Shown here piece by piece: positions 1 to 7,654 of a stretch of 64,000 nt of DNA. The notes under the pieces are model-generated. The model did not search any database. It was not told the origin of the DNA and saw only the letters and a list, made by a program, of their open reading frames with translations. The stretch lies in contig JAHQVJ010000117.1 of NCBI GenBank assembly GCA_019634415.1, positions 62,001 through 126,000 on the forward strand, read 5' to 3'. Position 1 is the stretch's first letter; each line of letters begins with the position of its first letter. Source of the DNA: Myxococcales bacterium (GTDB taxonomy: Bacteria > Myxococcota_A > UBA796 > GCA-2862545). Both the position numbers and the translations under genes were made by a program.

Positions 1-2
1 TG

Positions 3-68
3 TTTCGACGCTTCCTGTTCGAGGCACTGGCCGGTTACGCACCGCTGCTGACCGGAGCAACTCCGTGA
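3..68 (+). CDS. 3' end of an unidentified gene
   Basis: Only the last 21 codons are inside the window, reading FRRFLFEALAGYAPLLTGATP before a TGA at 66-68. Nothing here identifies the family. Its stop overlaps the GTG start of the next gene by four bases (GTGA), so the two are probably co-transcribed and translationally coupled. Confidence 0.6.
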   Translation, partial: FRRFLFEALAGYAPLLTGATP

Positions 69-532
69 CCACCCGCGACGACGTGCTGGACATCCTGGAG
101 CGCGCGCTGACGGAGCGGAAGTTCCACCGCAGACCAGCCGACGGACCGGCGGGGTGCTGGGTTCGTCGTACGGCCATGACCAACCGGGCGCTCATCGCGC
201 TGGACGTGCCCGACGACGTCGACGACCCTGCCCCCTGGGTGCGCACGCAGCGTCGTCTGTGTGCTCGCTCCGTAGGATTCAAGATCCCCTTCCTCTACCA
301 CCCCGGAATCCAGGTGGTCACGCTGGGCCCCGCCGCGAAGACCCACCCCGTGGACGCCGTGGACCGGATCGACAACCAGTGGTGCGTGATCCAAGCCATC
401 CATGTGGTGGATCTACAGTCGGGCCGGTTCGTCTCGGCATCCACCTGGGGGCAGGTGATCAGCGGGCCGGATCAACAAGCCGTCGCCCGCGCGCTGGCGA
501 CGCTCCTGACCCCACAGCCGCCCGACGGGTAG
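65..532 (+). CDS. Hypothetical protein, 155 aa
   Basis: I do not recognise a family. The 155-residue product has no signal peptide or membrane segment and looks like a soluble mixed alpha/beta protein, with a helical N-terminus (DDVLDILERALTERKF) and a C-terminal helix (DQQAVARALATLL). The GTG start overlaps the TGA of the upstream gene by four bases and is preceded by a CGGAG-like ribosome site. This makes it the second gene of an operon that begins outside the window. The start is well supported by that coupling. Confidence 0.7.
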   Translation: MTTRDDVLDILERALTERKFHRRPADGPAGCWVRRTAMTNRALIALDVPDDVDDPAPWVRTQRRLCARSVGFKIPFLYHPGIQVVTLGPAAKTHPVDAVDRIDNQWCVIQAIHVVDLQSGRFVSASTWGQVISGPDQQAVARALATLLTPQPPDG

Positions 533-635
533 CCCTCGAGGACCCCACGATCGGCGAATCACCTTCCTTACAAGCGGAGCTAAGGCTGAGTAAGGCCGAC
601 CCCCGACACACGCGTGGTAGCACCCGAGGCTCATC

Positions 636-696
636 GAGACCTGATGGCCATGGGTGTCATGACGTGTTCCCGACTGATCCGTGGCCATCAGGTCTC
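636..696. promoter_or_regulatory. Perfect 15-bp inverted repeat upstream of a membrane-protein gene
   Basis: GAGACCTGATGGCCA at 636-650 is exactly mirrored by TGGCCATCAGGTCTC at 682-696. In RNA the stem would extend by five more pairs (651-655 with 677-681) using two G-U pairs, giving a 20-bp stem with a loop of about 21 nt. It ends six bases before the GAGGCG ribosome site of the next gene. It could be a transcription-factor dyad or a leader or terminator hairpin; no T-run follows. Confidence 0.6.
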
Positions 697-710
697 TATT
701 CCGAGGCGTC

Positions 711-1136
711 ATGCCGTCTGCTCGCACCGTAGTGCTCGTGCTCTGCGGTCTCTTCTCAGCACAGGGCCTGTCCTGGGTGGTCCTCGGTAGCCTGGAGCCC
801 ACGGGGTTCTACGACGGGCTGCTGGCGTCGTCGCAGCTGGGAACAGAGGCGCTGTCGCCCGACGCGATCGCCACCATGCGCTTCCTGCTGGTGCCCTTCG
901 GCGCCACGGATGCCGCCTACTTCGCCCTGGCAGGTCTGCTGGCCTACCACGCCTTCCACGAGCGCTGGGCCTGGCGGGCGGTGGCTGTCTCCTTCGCCTT
1001 GTGGTTCGTGGTAGACACCGCCGGCTGTGCCTGGCTGGGCGCCTGGTTCAACGTGGGCGTGGTGAACCTGCCCTGCCTGGCGTTGTTCGGACCCGCCCTG
1101 TGGGCATGGCACGCCACCCTCGCCTCTCCGACGTAG
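711..1136 (+). CDS. Small four-helix membrane protein
   Basis: The 141-residue product has about four hydrophobic helices: near residues 5-23, 45-65, 75-95 and 105-130. It resembles small DoxX-like or other uncharacterised bacterial inner-membrane proteins in size and helix layout, but I see no diagnostic motif and assign no function. I chose ATG 711 because GAGGCG at 702-707 gives a good ribosome site. A GTG at 681 is also in frame but would lie inside the downstream arm of the inverted repeat. It stands alone between two unrelated genes. Confidence 0.65.
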   Translation: MPSARTVVLVLCGLFSAQGLSWVVLGSLEPTGFYDGLLASSQLGTEALSPDAIATMRFLLVPFGATDAAYFALAGLLAYHAFHERWAWRAVAVSFALWFVVDTAGCAWLGAWFNVGVVNLPCLALFGPALWAWHATLASPT

Positions 1137-1237
1137 GGCCCCCGCCGCGCCCCACCCCTGGCCGTGCGTTCTTACGTCTCATGGGGATCTGCGTCCGCAA
1201 GTGGTAGAACGGTCCGTCGGGGAACGTGGAGATGCCT

Positions 1238-1804
1238 ATGCGAACCTACCCAACGGGCAACCCGTGGCGCGCGCTGGTCTGGCTGACCCTGGCGGGGTGT
1301 GGCAACGGCCTGACGCCCCTGAACCGCGGAGTCGACCCCGTCGAGGACGACCTCGACAACGTGGGGAGCACCACGTCGTCGACGTCCACCTACCCCTACA
1401 CCAGCACGCCCACCTACGACTCCGTCGACACCGGCACCCCACCCCCCGTCGACACCGGCTTCGGCACGGGCAAGCTCGGCGGCAACGTCGAGGGCACCTG
1501 GATCGCCAAGGGCGCGAGCTTCGGCACGGTGGTGCTGGAGTTCGGCCCCACCTCGAAGGACTGCTACATCAACTTCCTCGGCTCGGGCTACACCTGGGCG
1601 CCGTGCGCCTATGCCACGAAGGGTGCCGACCTGTTCTTTGCCGACTCGATCTGCCCCTCCACGGGGACCTATGCCTACACGGCTCAGACCAAGGCGACGA
1701 TGACGATGTCGCTGATCAGCGACCCCAAGTGCAAGGGCCGCGACGTCGTGCTCGCGAACACCTGGGACTACATCGGGCCCTGGGGATCCTTCTCCTACTA
1801 CTAG
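1238..1804 (+). CDS. Hypothetical lipoprotein with Ser/Thr/Pro linker
   Basis: A 188-residue predicted lipoprotein. The N-terminus has an Arg-containing n-region, a short hydrophobic stretch (ALVWLT) and the lipobox LAGC, so it should be lipidated and exported. Residues about 35-75 are a low-complexity linker rich in Ser, Thr, Tyr and Asp, followed by a compact globular domain with four cysteines. ATG 1238 is favoured by GGAG at 1228-1231; ATG 1232 and GTG 1226 are alternatives. No known domain was recognised. It lies just upstream of the ATP-grasp gene with only six bases between them, so the two may form one operon. Confidence 0.75.
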   Translation: MRTYPTGNPWRALVWLTLAGCGNGLTPLNRGVDPVEDDLDNVGSTTSSTSTYPYTSTPTYDSVDTGTPPPVDTGFGTGKLGGNVEGTWIAKGASFGTVVLEFGPTSKDCYINFLGSGYTWAPCAYATKGADLFFADSICPSTGTYAYTAQTKATMTMSLISDPKCKGRDVVLANTWDYIGPWGSFSYY

Positions 1805-1810
1805 AGGCCC

Positions 1811-3205
1811 ATGACCTCCGATCGCACGCGAGCGGCACTGGCCGACGGTCTCCGAGGAGCGCTTGCGGGCCGCCCCCTCCTGCTGGTGGGCGGCATGGCC
1901 CGAGCCCACGCCACGCGCGCCCGCACGCTGCGGGAGCTGGGCCTGGGGCCCATGTGGATCCTCGCCTCGGGCGCCGGGGGAGATCCGCCCGAGGACATTC
2001 CGTGGGACGTGCTGCCCGCGGGCCATGCCCCCGACGCGCTCCCTTGGGAGCGCTTCACGGAGCTGCCGCCGGAGCTCGGCCGCCAGCTCGAGGCCTGGGA
2101 TCCCAAACGACGCGCGGCGGTGATCTGCCCCGAAGGCCCTCCCTACACCACGGTGCAGGGGCGGTCGGTGCTGGGAGTGATCCCGCCCGAGTGGGTGCAG
2201 CTCGAGTGCAAGGGCGACGTCGACGCCTGGTTCGATCGGGCCGAGGTGCCTCGACTGCCGAGCCAGGTCCTCCCGATCCACCACCCCGATCTGTGGGCGG
2301 CCAGCCAGTCGCTGGACCAAGGCGAGGGCGTGGTGTGGTCGGGGGTGGATCGCTCGGCGCGGCCCGCGGGCGGCGCCCGCTTGGTGCGGCGGGTGCGCAC
2401 CCAACAGGAGGCGCACGCCACGCGCCACTTCCTGCGGGACCACGTGCAGGAGGTGCGCCTGGCGCGCTTCGTGGAGGGCATTCCCTGGGGTGTGAACGCC
2501 TTCGTGTTCCCCGATGGCGTGGCGGTGGGCCCCCTCGTGGAGATGGTGGTGCTGCGCGACGGCCCGCGCTTCGCCTTCGTGGGCATGGCCACCTTCTGGC
2601 GGCCCCCGGCCGAGGCGGAGCATGCGATCCGAGCGCTCGTGCGTGCCGTGGGCGAGGCCCTGTCGGCGAACCTCGGCTACCGCGGCGCCTTCACCGTGGA
2701 TGGCGTGCTCGGGTCCGACGGCCCCTGGCCCACGGAGATCAACTCGCGCACGGGGGGTGCCCTGCCCGGCCTCGAGCTACAGGAGCCCGCCCTCGCCTGT
2801 GCCGTGGTGTCGCGGCTGCTGCGCGCTGGCGCAGATCTGGGGGTGTCGGCTGCGGCCTACGAGGCGTGGATGGCCCAGGTGGCGGAACGAGCGCCGCGGG
2901 GCTTCGGCCGCATGGTGGTGGAGCACCCCTTCGAGGGGGACCGCAGCTGGCCCGCACGCTGGGTGGAGGACCGATACGTCTGGGCCAGCGACGACGAGCC
3001 GGCAGAGCTAGTGATCTGGGCTCACGCCATGCAACCTGGCGGCTTCGTGCGCGTGGTGCCCGATCCGGAGCGCACCCCGGTGGGCCCGTCCATCGCCCCG
3101 CGGCTGCTCGCCGGTCTCCGCCTGGCCGCAGAGCGGCTGGACTTCGAGGTGCCCGGCAGCGAGGTCGCGCGCGACATCACGAGTGATGTTACTCGGACTG
3201 CATGA
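1811..3205 (+). CDS. ATP-grasp-fold protein
   Basis: A 464-residue cytosolic protein of the ATP-grasp superfamily, whose members join a carboxylate to an amine or thiol using ATP. Support comes from the C-terminal half: GYRGAFTVDGVLG followed by WPTEINSRTGG, the usual metal-binding Glu/Asn of the ATP-grasp active site. Before that comes a nucleotide-binding region with the pattern RFVEGIPWGVNAFVFPDG. The N-terminal 150 residues look Rossmann-like (PLLLVGGMARAHATRARTL). No substrate can be named. It follows a lipoprotein gene by six bases and precedes cysS on the same strand with a hairpin between them. An amino-acid ligase or peptide-modifying role is possible but not shown. Confidence 0.75.
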   Translation: MTSDRTRAALADGLRGALAGRPLLLVGGMARAHATRARTLRELGLGPMWILASGAGGDPPEDIPWDVLPAGHAPDALPWERFTELPPELGRQLEAWDPKRRAAVICPEGPPYTTVQGRSVLGVIPPEWVQLECKGDVDAWFDRAEVPRLPSQVLPIHHPDLWAASQSLDQGEGVVWSGVDRSARPAGGARLVRRVRTQQEAHATRHFLRDHVQEVRLARFVEGIPWGVNAFVFPDGVAVGPLVEMVVLRDGPRFAFVGMATFWRPPAEAEHAIRALVRAVGEALSANLGYRGAFTVDGVLGSDGPWPTEINSRTGGALPGLELQEPALACAVVSRLLRAGADLGVSAAAYEAWMAQVAERAPRGFGRMVVEHPFEGDRSWPARWVEDRYVWASDDEPAELVIWAHAMQPGGFVRVVPDPERTPVGPSIAPRLLAGLRLAAERLDFEVPGSEVARDITSDVTRTA

Positions 3206-3231
3206 GTGCCTCGGGCCAGACGTGTAGCGAG

Positions 3232-3255
3232 CCTGCTCCGCAGTAGCGGGGCAGG
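3232..3255 (+). promoter_or_regulatory. Ten-base-pair hairpin in the cysS leader
   Basis: CCTGCTCCGC (3232-3241) and GCGGGGCAGG (3246-3255) pair across an AGTA loop with one G-U pair. The hairpin lies 27 bases after the ATP-grasp stop and 42 bases before cysS. No T-run follows and no T-box features are visible, so it could be a terminator for the upstream gene or a leader structure. Confidence 0.45.
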
Positions 3256-3297
3256 CGGAAATGCGCGCGCCCCACGTCTCCGTTCCCAGGCAATCCC

Positions 3298-4818
3298 ATG
3301 GCTCTCGCCCTCTACGACACTGCGCGTCGGCGCACGGTCCCGTTCGCGCCCCGAACCCCTGATCACGTCTCGCTGTACCACTGCGGGCCCACGGTCTACG
3401 CCACGCCCCACGTGGGCAACTTCCGCTCGTTCCTGACCGGGGACCTGCTCCGCCGCCAGCTCGAGGCGGAGGGCTACACCGTGCGGCAGGTCATGAACAT
3501 CACCGACGTCGGCCACCTCACCGAGGACGACCGGGCCGACGCCAGCGGCGAAGACAAGCTGCATCGCGCCGCCCGCTCGCTGGGCTGGGATCCGTTCCGC
3601 GTGGCGCGGCACTTCGAGGAGCTGTTCCACCGCGACCGCCGCAGGCTCGGCATCGTGGACGCCCACCACTACCCGCGCGCCACCGAGCACGTGCCGCACA
3701 TGCTGGACCTGATCCAGGAGCTGCTGGACGCAGGTCACGCCTACGTGGTCGACGGGGAGGTCTACTTCGACGTGGGCAGCTACCCCGCCTACGGCGCCAT
3801 CTCGGGTCGCCACCTCGACGAGCAGCGCGCAGGGGCGCGGGTGCAGGTGCGCGACGGCAAGCGCCACCCGGCCGACTTCGCCCTGTGGAAGGTGGACGAG
3901 GCGCACCTGATGCAGTTCGACGTCGGCCCCCACATCGACGCGAGGATCCGGCGCGGCTTCCCTGGCTGGCACATCGAGTGCTCGGCGATGGCACGGGCGC
4001 TCCTGGGCGACACGGTGGACGTACACACGGGCGGAGAGGACAACCTCTTCCCCCACCACGAGTGCGAGGCGGCCCAGAGCACGGCGGCCACAGGCCACCC
4101 GCTGGCACGTTTCTGGATGCACACCCGGCACCTGCTGGTGGACGGCAAGAAGCTGTCGAAGCGCGACGGCACGGCGGTGGAGCTGGACGAGCTGCAAGCC
4201 CAGGGCTTCGCGCCGCGGGTGGTGCGCTTCGCGCTGCTGTCGCACCACTACCGAAAGCCCATGAACCTGACCACGGAGGGCCTGGTGGCCGCTCGCTCGG
4301 CGGTGGCCCACCTCGACGAGGTGCACGACACGCTGCGGGCCCAGGCGGGCGACGAAGCGAGCCACACCCCTCACCCGATGGCAGGCGCCTTCCACGACGC
4401 GCTGAACGACGACCTGGACGTACCGAACGCGCTGGCAGCGCTGTTCGACGCCGTGGGCCAATGGCGCCGCACGACGCCCTCGGGGAGCGAGGCCCGCGAC
4501 GCGCTGGCCGCCCTGCGGCGGGTGGACGGGATCTTGGGGGTGCTGCAGCGCGAGGTGCGCTCGGGCACGGTGGCGCTGTCACGACTGCAGAGCGAGCCAC
4601 GCGACGTCACCGAGGTGGTGGCGGCGCTGCAGCGCTCGAACGCCGCGAGCGTGGAGGCCGTGCTGATCGCACGCCATGCGGCCCGCCGGGACAAGCGCTG
4701 GCCCGACGCCGATGCGCTGCGGGACGCGCTGGGGCAGGCCGGCGTCGAGGTCCGCGACCTCGACGACGGAGTGGCCTGGTCGATCCGCGCCGACGTGCCG
4801 TCGGACGCCACGCCGTGA
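3298..4818 (+). CDS. cysS: Cysteinyl-tRNA synthetase
   Basis: Charges tRNA-Cys with cysteine in the cytosol. At 506 residues it is slightly longer than typical class I CysRS. Diagnostic parts are all visible: Cys29 in YHCGPTVY with the HIGH-equivalent PHVGN at 37-41, the GWHIECSAMA block carrying a zinc Cys, TGGEDNLFPHHECE with the other zinc ligands, and the KMSKS-type loop KKLSKRDG. The C-terminal helical anticodon-binding domain is present and complete. ATG 3298 gives the expected N-terminus. It could only be confused with the mycothiol ligase MshC, but the length and full anticodon domain favour CysRS. Confidence 0.95.
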   Translation: MALALYDTARRRTVPFAPRTPDHVSLYHCGPTVYATPHVGNFRSFLTGDLLRRQLEAEGYTVRQVMNITDVGHLTEDDRADASGEDKLHRAARSLGWDPFRVARHFEELFHRDRRRLGIVDAHHYPRATEHVPHMLDLIQELLDAGHAYVVDGEVYFDVGSYPAYGAISGRHLDEQRAGARVQVRDGKRHPADFALWKVDEAHLMQFDVGPHIDARIRRGFPGWHIECSAMARALLGDTVDVHTGGEDNLFPHHECEAAQSTAATGHPLARFWMHTRHLLVDGKKLSKRDGTAVELDELQAQGFAPRVVRFALLSHHYRKPMNLTTEGLVAARSAVAHLDEVHDTLRAQAGDEASHTPHPMAGAFHDALNDDLDVPNALAALFDAVGQWRRTTPSGSEARDALAALRRVDGILGVLQREVRSGTVALSRLQSEPRDVTEVVAALQRSNAASVEAVLIARHAARRDKRWPDADALRDALGQAGVEVRDLDDGVAWSIRADVPSDATP

Positions 4819-4854
4819 ACGCGCTCGATGGGGAGCCCGTCCCGACGACGGACC

Positions 4855-5502
4855 CTACCAGGAAGCGACCGCTTGCTCGCCACCCTCGTCGAGTGCCACA
4901 CTCAACGTTCCGGGCGACGGCCAGCTGGGCACGTCGGCCGGGCCGGCCTCGGCCATGCGTCCGTCCAGCACCATCACGAGCTCCCCGTCCGCGGAGCGCT
5001 TGTGCCGGAACAGGTCGGACGTGTCCCGGACGTCCACGGAGGCCACGGCATCCAGCACGCGCCACACCCCGTCGACTCGCACGTAGCGCAGGGAGCCCAG
5101 CAGCTGGTCGACCTCGCCCGGCCGGTCGGCCGAGGCCAACGACACCGCCAGATCGTAGATCGCCCAGGCATCACAGTCGTCCCCTACGCCCGCCTTGCCC
5201 CCTCCCCCGCGGCCAGGCCAGCGCAGCTCGATGCCGAGCTCCTGGTAGGGCTGGCTCACGCCGGTGAGAGCGACGTCGTACGCCCCGACCAGCCCATCCC
5301 CGAGCTCGTCGAAGGTGGGCCCCCCAGGCTCCACCTCCCCCCAGCCATCGGTGACGTTGGTGGGACAGGGATCGTCCACGAACTCCTCGGCTCCGATCTG
5401 GGTCGCCCGGCCGCGCGCGGCGTCTGGCTCCGCCTCGGCCTCGGTCTCGTCACACCCCACCGCCCCGATCAAGAGGATCGACATCCAGCATCTGTCGAGC
5501 AT
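4855..5502 (-). CDS. Hypothetical lipoprotein
   Basis: A 215-residue predicted lipoprotein. The N-terminus MLDRCWMSILLIGAVGCDE is a signal peptide ending in the lipobox GAVGC, followed by an acidic Glu/Ala/Asp linker. The rest is a globular domain that includes GDDCDAWAIYDLAVSLA and LRYVRVDGVWRVLDAVASVDV, consistent with an alpha+beta fold; no family recognised. ATG at 5502 is preceded at the right distance by GGAGG, so I prefer it over the GTG two codons upstream. It converges on cysS, with 36 bases between the two stops, and is divergent from the HTH regulator to its right. Confidence 0.7.
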   Translation of the reverse strand: MLDRCWMSILLIGAVGCDETEAEAEPDAARGRATQIGAEEFVDDPCPTNVTDGWGEVEPGGPTFDELGDGLVGAYDVALTGVSQPYQELGIELRWPGRGGGGKAGVGDDCDAWAIYDLAVSLASADRPGEVDQLLGSLRYVRVDGVWRVLDAVASVDVRDTSDLFRHKRSADGELVMVLDGRMAEAGPADVPSWPSPGTLSVALDEGGEQAVASW

Positions 5503-5555
5503 TCCCACCTCCGAATGCCACTCTAGCGGTGCGCTTCGAGTAAGGCTTCCCGAAT

Positions 5556-5595
5556 TCGAACATATCGGCTACCGTTCACACACCCGAATGTTCGA
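5556..5595. promoter_or_regulatory. Candidate operator dyad upstream of the double-HTH regulator
   Basis: TCGAACAT (5556-5563) and ATGTTCGA (5588-5595) form an 8-bp inverted repeat with centres 32 bp apart, about three helical turns. It lies 14 bases before the regulator start, in the divergent gap shared with the lipoprotein. The regulator has two HTH units, so autoregulation through this site is plausible but inferred. Confidence 0.4.
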
Positions 5596-5609
5596 CTACG
5601 GGAGGGCAG

Positions 5610-6572
5610 GTGCGAGAAGCGAGTCGGGAGCTGTGTCGTGCGCTGCGTGGCGGGCGGTCCCAGGTGGCCTTCGCGCGGCGGCTGGGGCTGCGCGGCCCGG
5701 TGATCGCCAACTGGGAGGCTGGTCGCCGCAGCCCGACGATCACCCAGGTGCTGCAGGCGGCGCACCTGGTGGGGGTGGACGTGCCGGGCAGCTTCCGCGG
5801 CTTCGCCCCCCACGTGCCGCCCCCCGACGACGCCACGGACTACGCCGAGCTGGCTCGCTGGCTTCAGGGTCTGCGGGGACACACCCCTCAATGCGACGTG
5901 GCTCGGATCACGGGGGCCTCTCGGCATCGGGTGGGTCGATGGCTGCGCGGCGAGGCGGTGCCGCGACTGCACGAGTTCCTGGCGCTGGTGCACGCGCTGT
6001 CGGGGTGTCGGGTGCCAGACTGGGTCGCCCGCCTGGTGGGGGCACAGGCCGTGCCGAGCTTCGCTTCCTGGTACCGGCGCCGCGATGGCGTGCGGGAGCT
6101 GCTGCTCACGAACCCATGGGTGTCGGTGATCCGACCCCTGGTGCGGATCCGACAGCCGGTCTGCCGATCGGAGGCCGCGAGCATGCTGGCGGCCGAGCTG
6201 GGGCTCCCCGAGCCGGAGATGGCGGGGGTGCTGCAGCAGCTGGTGGACTGTGAGCTGCTCCAGGAGACGGAGGAGGGACTAGGCGTGGACGGGGGCTTCA
6301 CCATGGATCTGGCCACGATGCAGGCGGTGCGCCGCACGCTGCAGGGGCACTGGGCCCAGGCGGCGGCGGACCGGGTGCAGGCACAGCGACCCGACGATCT
6401 CTTTTCCTTCAACGTGTTCACGGCGAGCAACGAGCTGGTGGAGCAGCTGCAGGAGCTGCAGCGCAAGTATTTCCGTCAGGTGCGGGCATTGGTGGGCGAG
6501 TCGGCGACGGCACCGGACAAGGTGGTGGTGATGAACCTACAGATGTTCGCCTTCGGAGCGGACAGCTCTTGA
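5610..6572 (+). CDS. Double-HTH regulator with DUF4423/TIGR02147-type C-terminus
   Basis: A 320-residue predicted transcription regulator. Residues about 15-55 form a Cro/CI-type helix-turn-helix (SQVAFARRLGLRGPVIANWE). A second HTH-like unit follows near 95-135 (CDVARITGASRHRVGRWLRG). The C-terminal 180 residues match the TIGR02147/DUF4423 pattern: a winged-helix-like LPEPEMAGVLQQLVDCELL block, then FSFNVFTASNELVEQLQELQ and a closing VVVMNLQMFAFG. Such proteins are common in Fibrobacterota and deltaproteobacterial groups and are mostly uncharacterised. The GTG start has GGAGG at 5601-5605. Having two HTH units is unusual. The gene converges on the next one, whose stop is one base away. Confidence 0.75.
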   Translation: MREASRELCRALRGGRSQVAFARRLGLRGPVIANWEAGRRSPTITQVLQAAHLVGVDVPGSFRGFAPHVPPPDDATDYAELARWLQGLRGHTPQCDVARITGASRHRVGRWLRGEAVPRLHEFLALVHALSGCRVPDWVARLVGAQAVPSFASWYRRRDGVRELLLTNPWVSVIRPLVRIRQPVCRSEAASMLAAELGLPEPEMAGVLQQLVDCELLQETEEGLGVDGGFTMDLATMQAVRRTLQGHWAQAAADRVQAQRPDDLFSFNVFTASNELVEQLQELQRKYFRQVRALVGESATAPDKVVVMNLQMFAFGADSS

Positions 6573-6573
6573 C

Positions 6574-7611
6574 TCATGGGCCCAGATCCCAGGGCTGGCC
6601 GTGGCGCCTGGCGACGAGGGGCGTGGCATTCGCGTCACGCCATGCTCTCAAGGCTGGCCTCAGGTCGTGGTGGTTGAGCGCCTGCTCCTCCAACCAGGCC
6701 ACCTCCACGGCGATCGTGCAGCTGGCTACGCTCGGTACGTCCAGGACGTCGGCGCACCTTGTCATCGCTGAAGTGAGTCGCCTGAGATCGAGCGAGCACA
6801 CGTCGACCCACCCGCTCCCGAGCGTGGCCCAGTCGTAGGCGAGCAGCACACCTTCGACGTGGAGGTCGGACAGCAGCGGGGCCACCGTGACCCTACCCAC
6901 GTACAGGTCCATCATGCCGCCCAGCTTCACTCCAACCCGCCGGATCCGAGGCCGCTCACGCGCGAACAGGAGTGTCGGGTCCAAAGCCGCGGGCCGAAGC
7001 TCGCGACGACCGAGTTCGACCTCGAACCCGGCGGCCTCCACCACCAAAGTCTCCAGACGAGGGCAACGTTCCCACATCGGGTCGGTGCTCGGCAGATTGG
7101 ACCATGCCCTGAAGGGTCCCACCGAGCAGCGATGGAGGTTCGCCAGCCGCGCGTGGAAGAACCACGACAGCGCAGCCGCAGGAATGACACGGAGTCGCAC
7201 GTCGAGCTCTCGGACCAAGGCACCGAACGGCTGAGCCACCAGGTGCCGCAGCACGCCTCCGAGCAACAATGCCATCTCGTCGTACTCCGACCCCATCGGA
7301 TAGCGAGGCCTGATGGCCGTGCCCTTCACACCGCGCACGTGGCCCTGGTACAGCGCGAGCTCGAGCTCTACGGCCGCCTCACCCTCCTCGATGACACAGA
7401 CAGGCGTCGCGCCTCGGAGCGTGACGCTCGCGGGACGACCGAACCACTCCCGACTGTGCGCCTCGAGGATCGACGGAACGGCCTCCGGCTCGGCGTCCGC
7501 CAGCTCAGCGAGCGGGCTTGCCTCGTCGCGTAGGTGGTCCAGATAGACCGACCACGCCTCAGGATTCGGCTCCCCGAGCAGCCGCTCCGTCAGCCCAGCT
7601 CGAATCGACAT
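6574..7611 (-). CDS. Hypothetical protein distantly related to TIGR02996-type proteins
   Basis: A 345-residue soluble protein. The N-terminal 35 residues (RLLGEPNPEAWSVYLDHLRD) recall the TIGR02996 companion domain, seen in clearer form in the gene at 9704. The rest contains repeating hydrophobic/Leu segments such as CPRLETLVVEAAGFEVEL and SGWVDVCSLDLRRLTS, which suggest degenerate leucine-rich repeats. The function is unknown. The start at 7611 has a perfect AGGAGG five bases away. It is separated from the disrupted beta-propeller gene by a 43-base gap holding an 18-bp palindrome. Confidence 0.65.
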   Translation of the reverse strand: MSIRAGLTERLLGEPNPEAWSVYLDHLRDEASPLAELADAEPEAVPSILEAHSREWFGRPASVTLRGATPVCVIEEGEAAVELELALYQGHVRGVKGTAIRPRYPMGSEYDEMALLLGGVLRHLVAQPFGALVRELDVRLRVIPAAALSWFFHARLANLHRCSVGPFRAWSNLPSTDPMWERCPRLETLVVEAAGFEVELGRRELRPAALDPTLLFARERPRIRRVGVKLGGMMDLYVGRVTVAPLLSDLHVEGVLLAYDWATLGSGWVDVCSLDLRRLTSAMTRCADVLDVPSVASCTIAVEVAWLEEQALNHHDLRPALRAWRDANATPLVARRHGQPWDLGP

Positions 7612-7636
7612 GCCGACCTCCTATTGTGTCTGATTG

Positions 7637-7654
7637 CTTCGTCAGCTGACGAAG
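7637..7654. promoter_or_regulatory. 18-bp perfect palindrome between two minus-strand genes
   Basis: CTTCGTCAGCTGACGAAG is fully self-complementary and directly abuts the stop codon of the beta-propeller gene. As RNA it would fold as a 7-bp stem with an AGCT loop. Without a following T-run it is as likely an operator for the downstream gene as a terminator. Confidence 0.45.

Noticed and set aside
1201..3186. A 661-codon open frame on the plus strand
   Set aside because: It overlaps the lipoprotein and ATP-grasp genes in another frame, with Arg/Gly/Pro composition typical of shadow frames.
3206..3297. A T-box or cysteine riboswitch before cysS
   Set aside because: Only one simple hairpin exists; there is no T-box motif, specifier loop or antiterminator.
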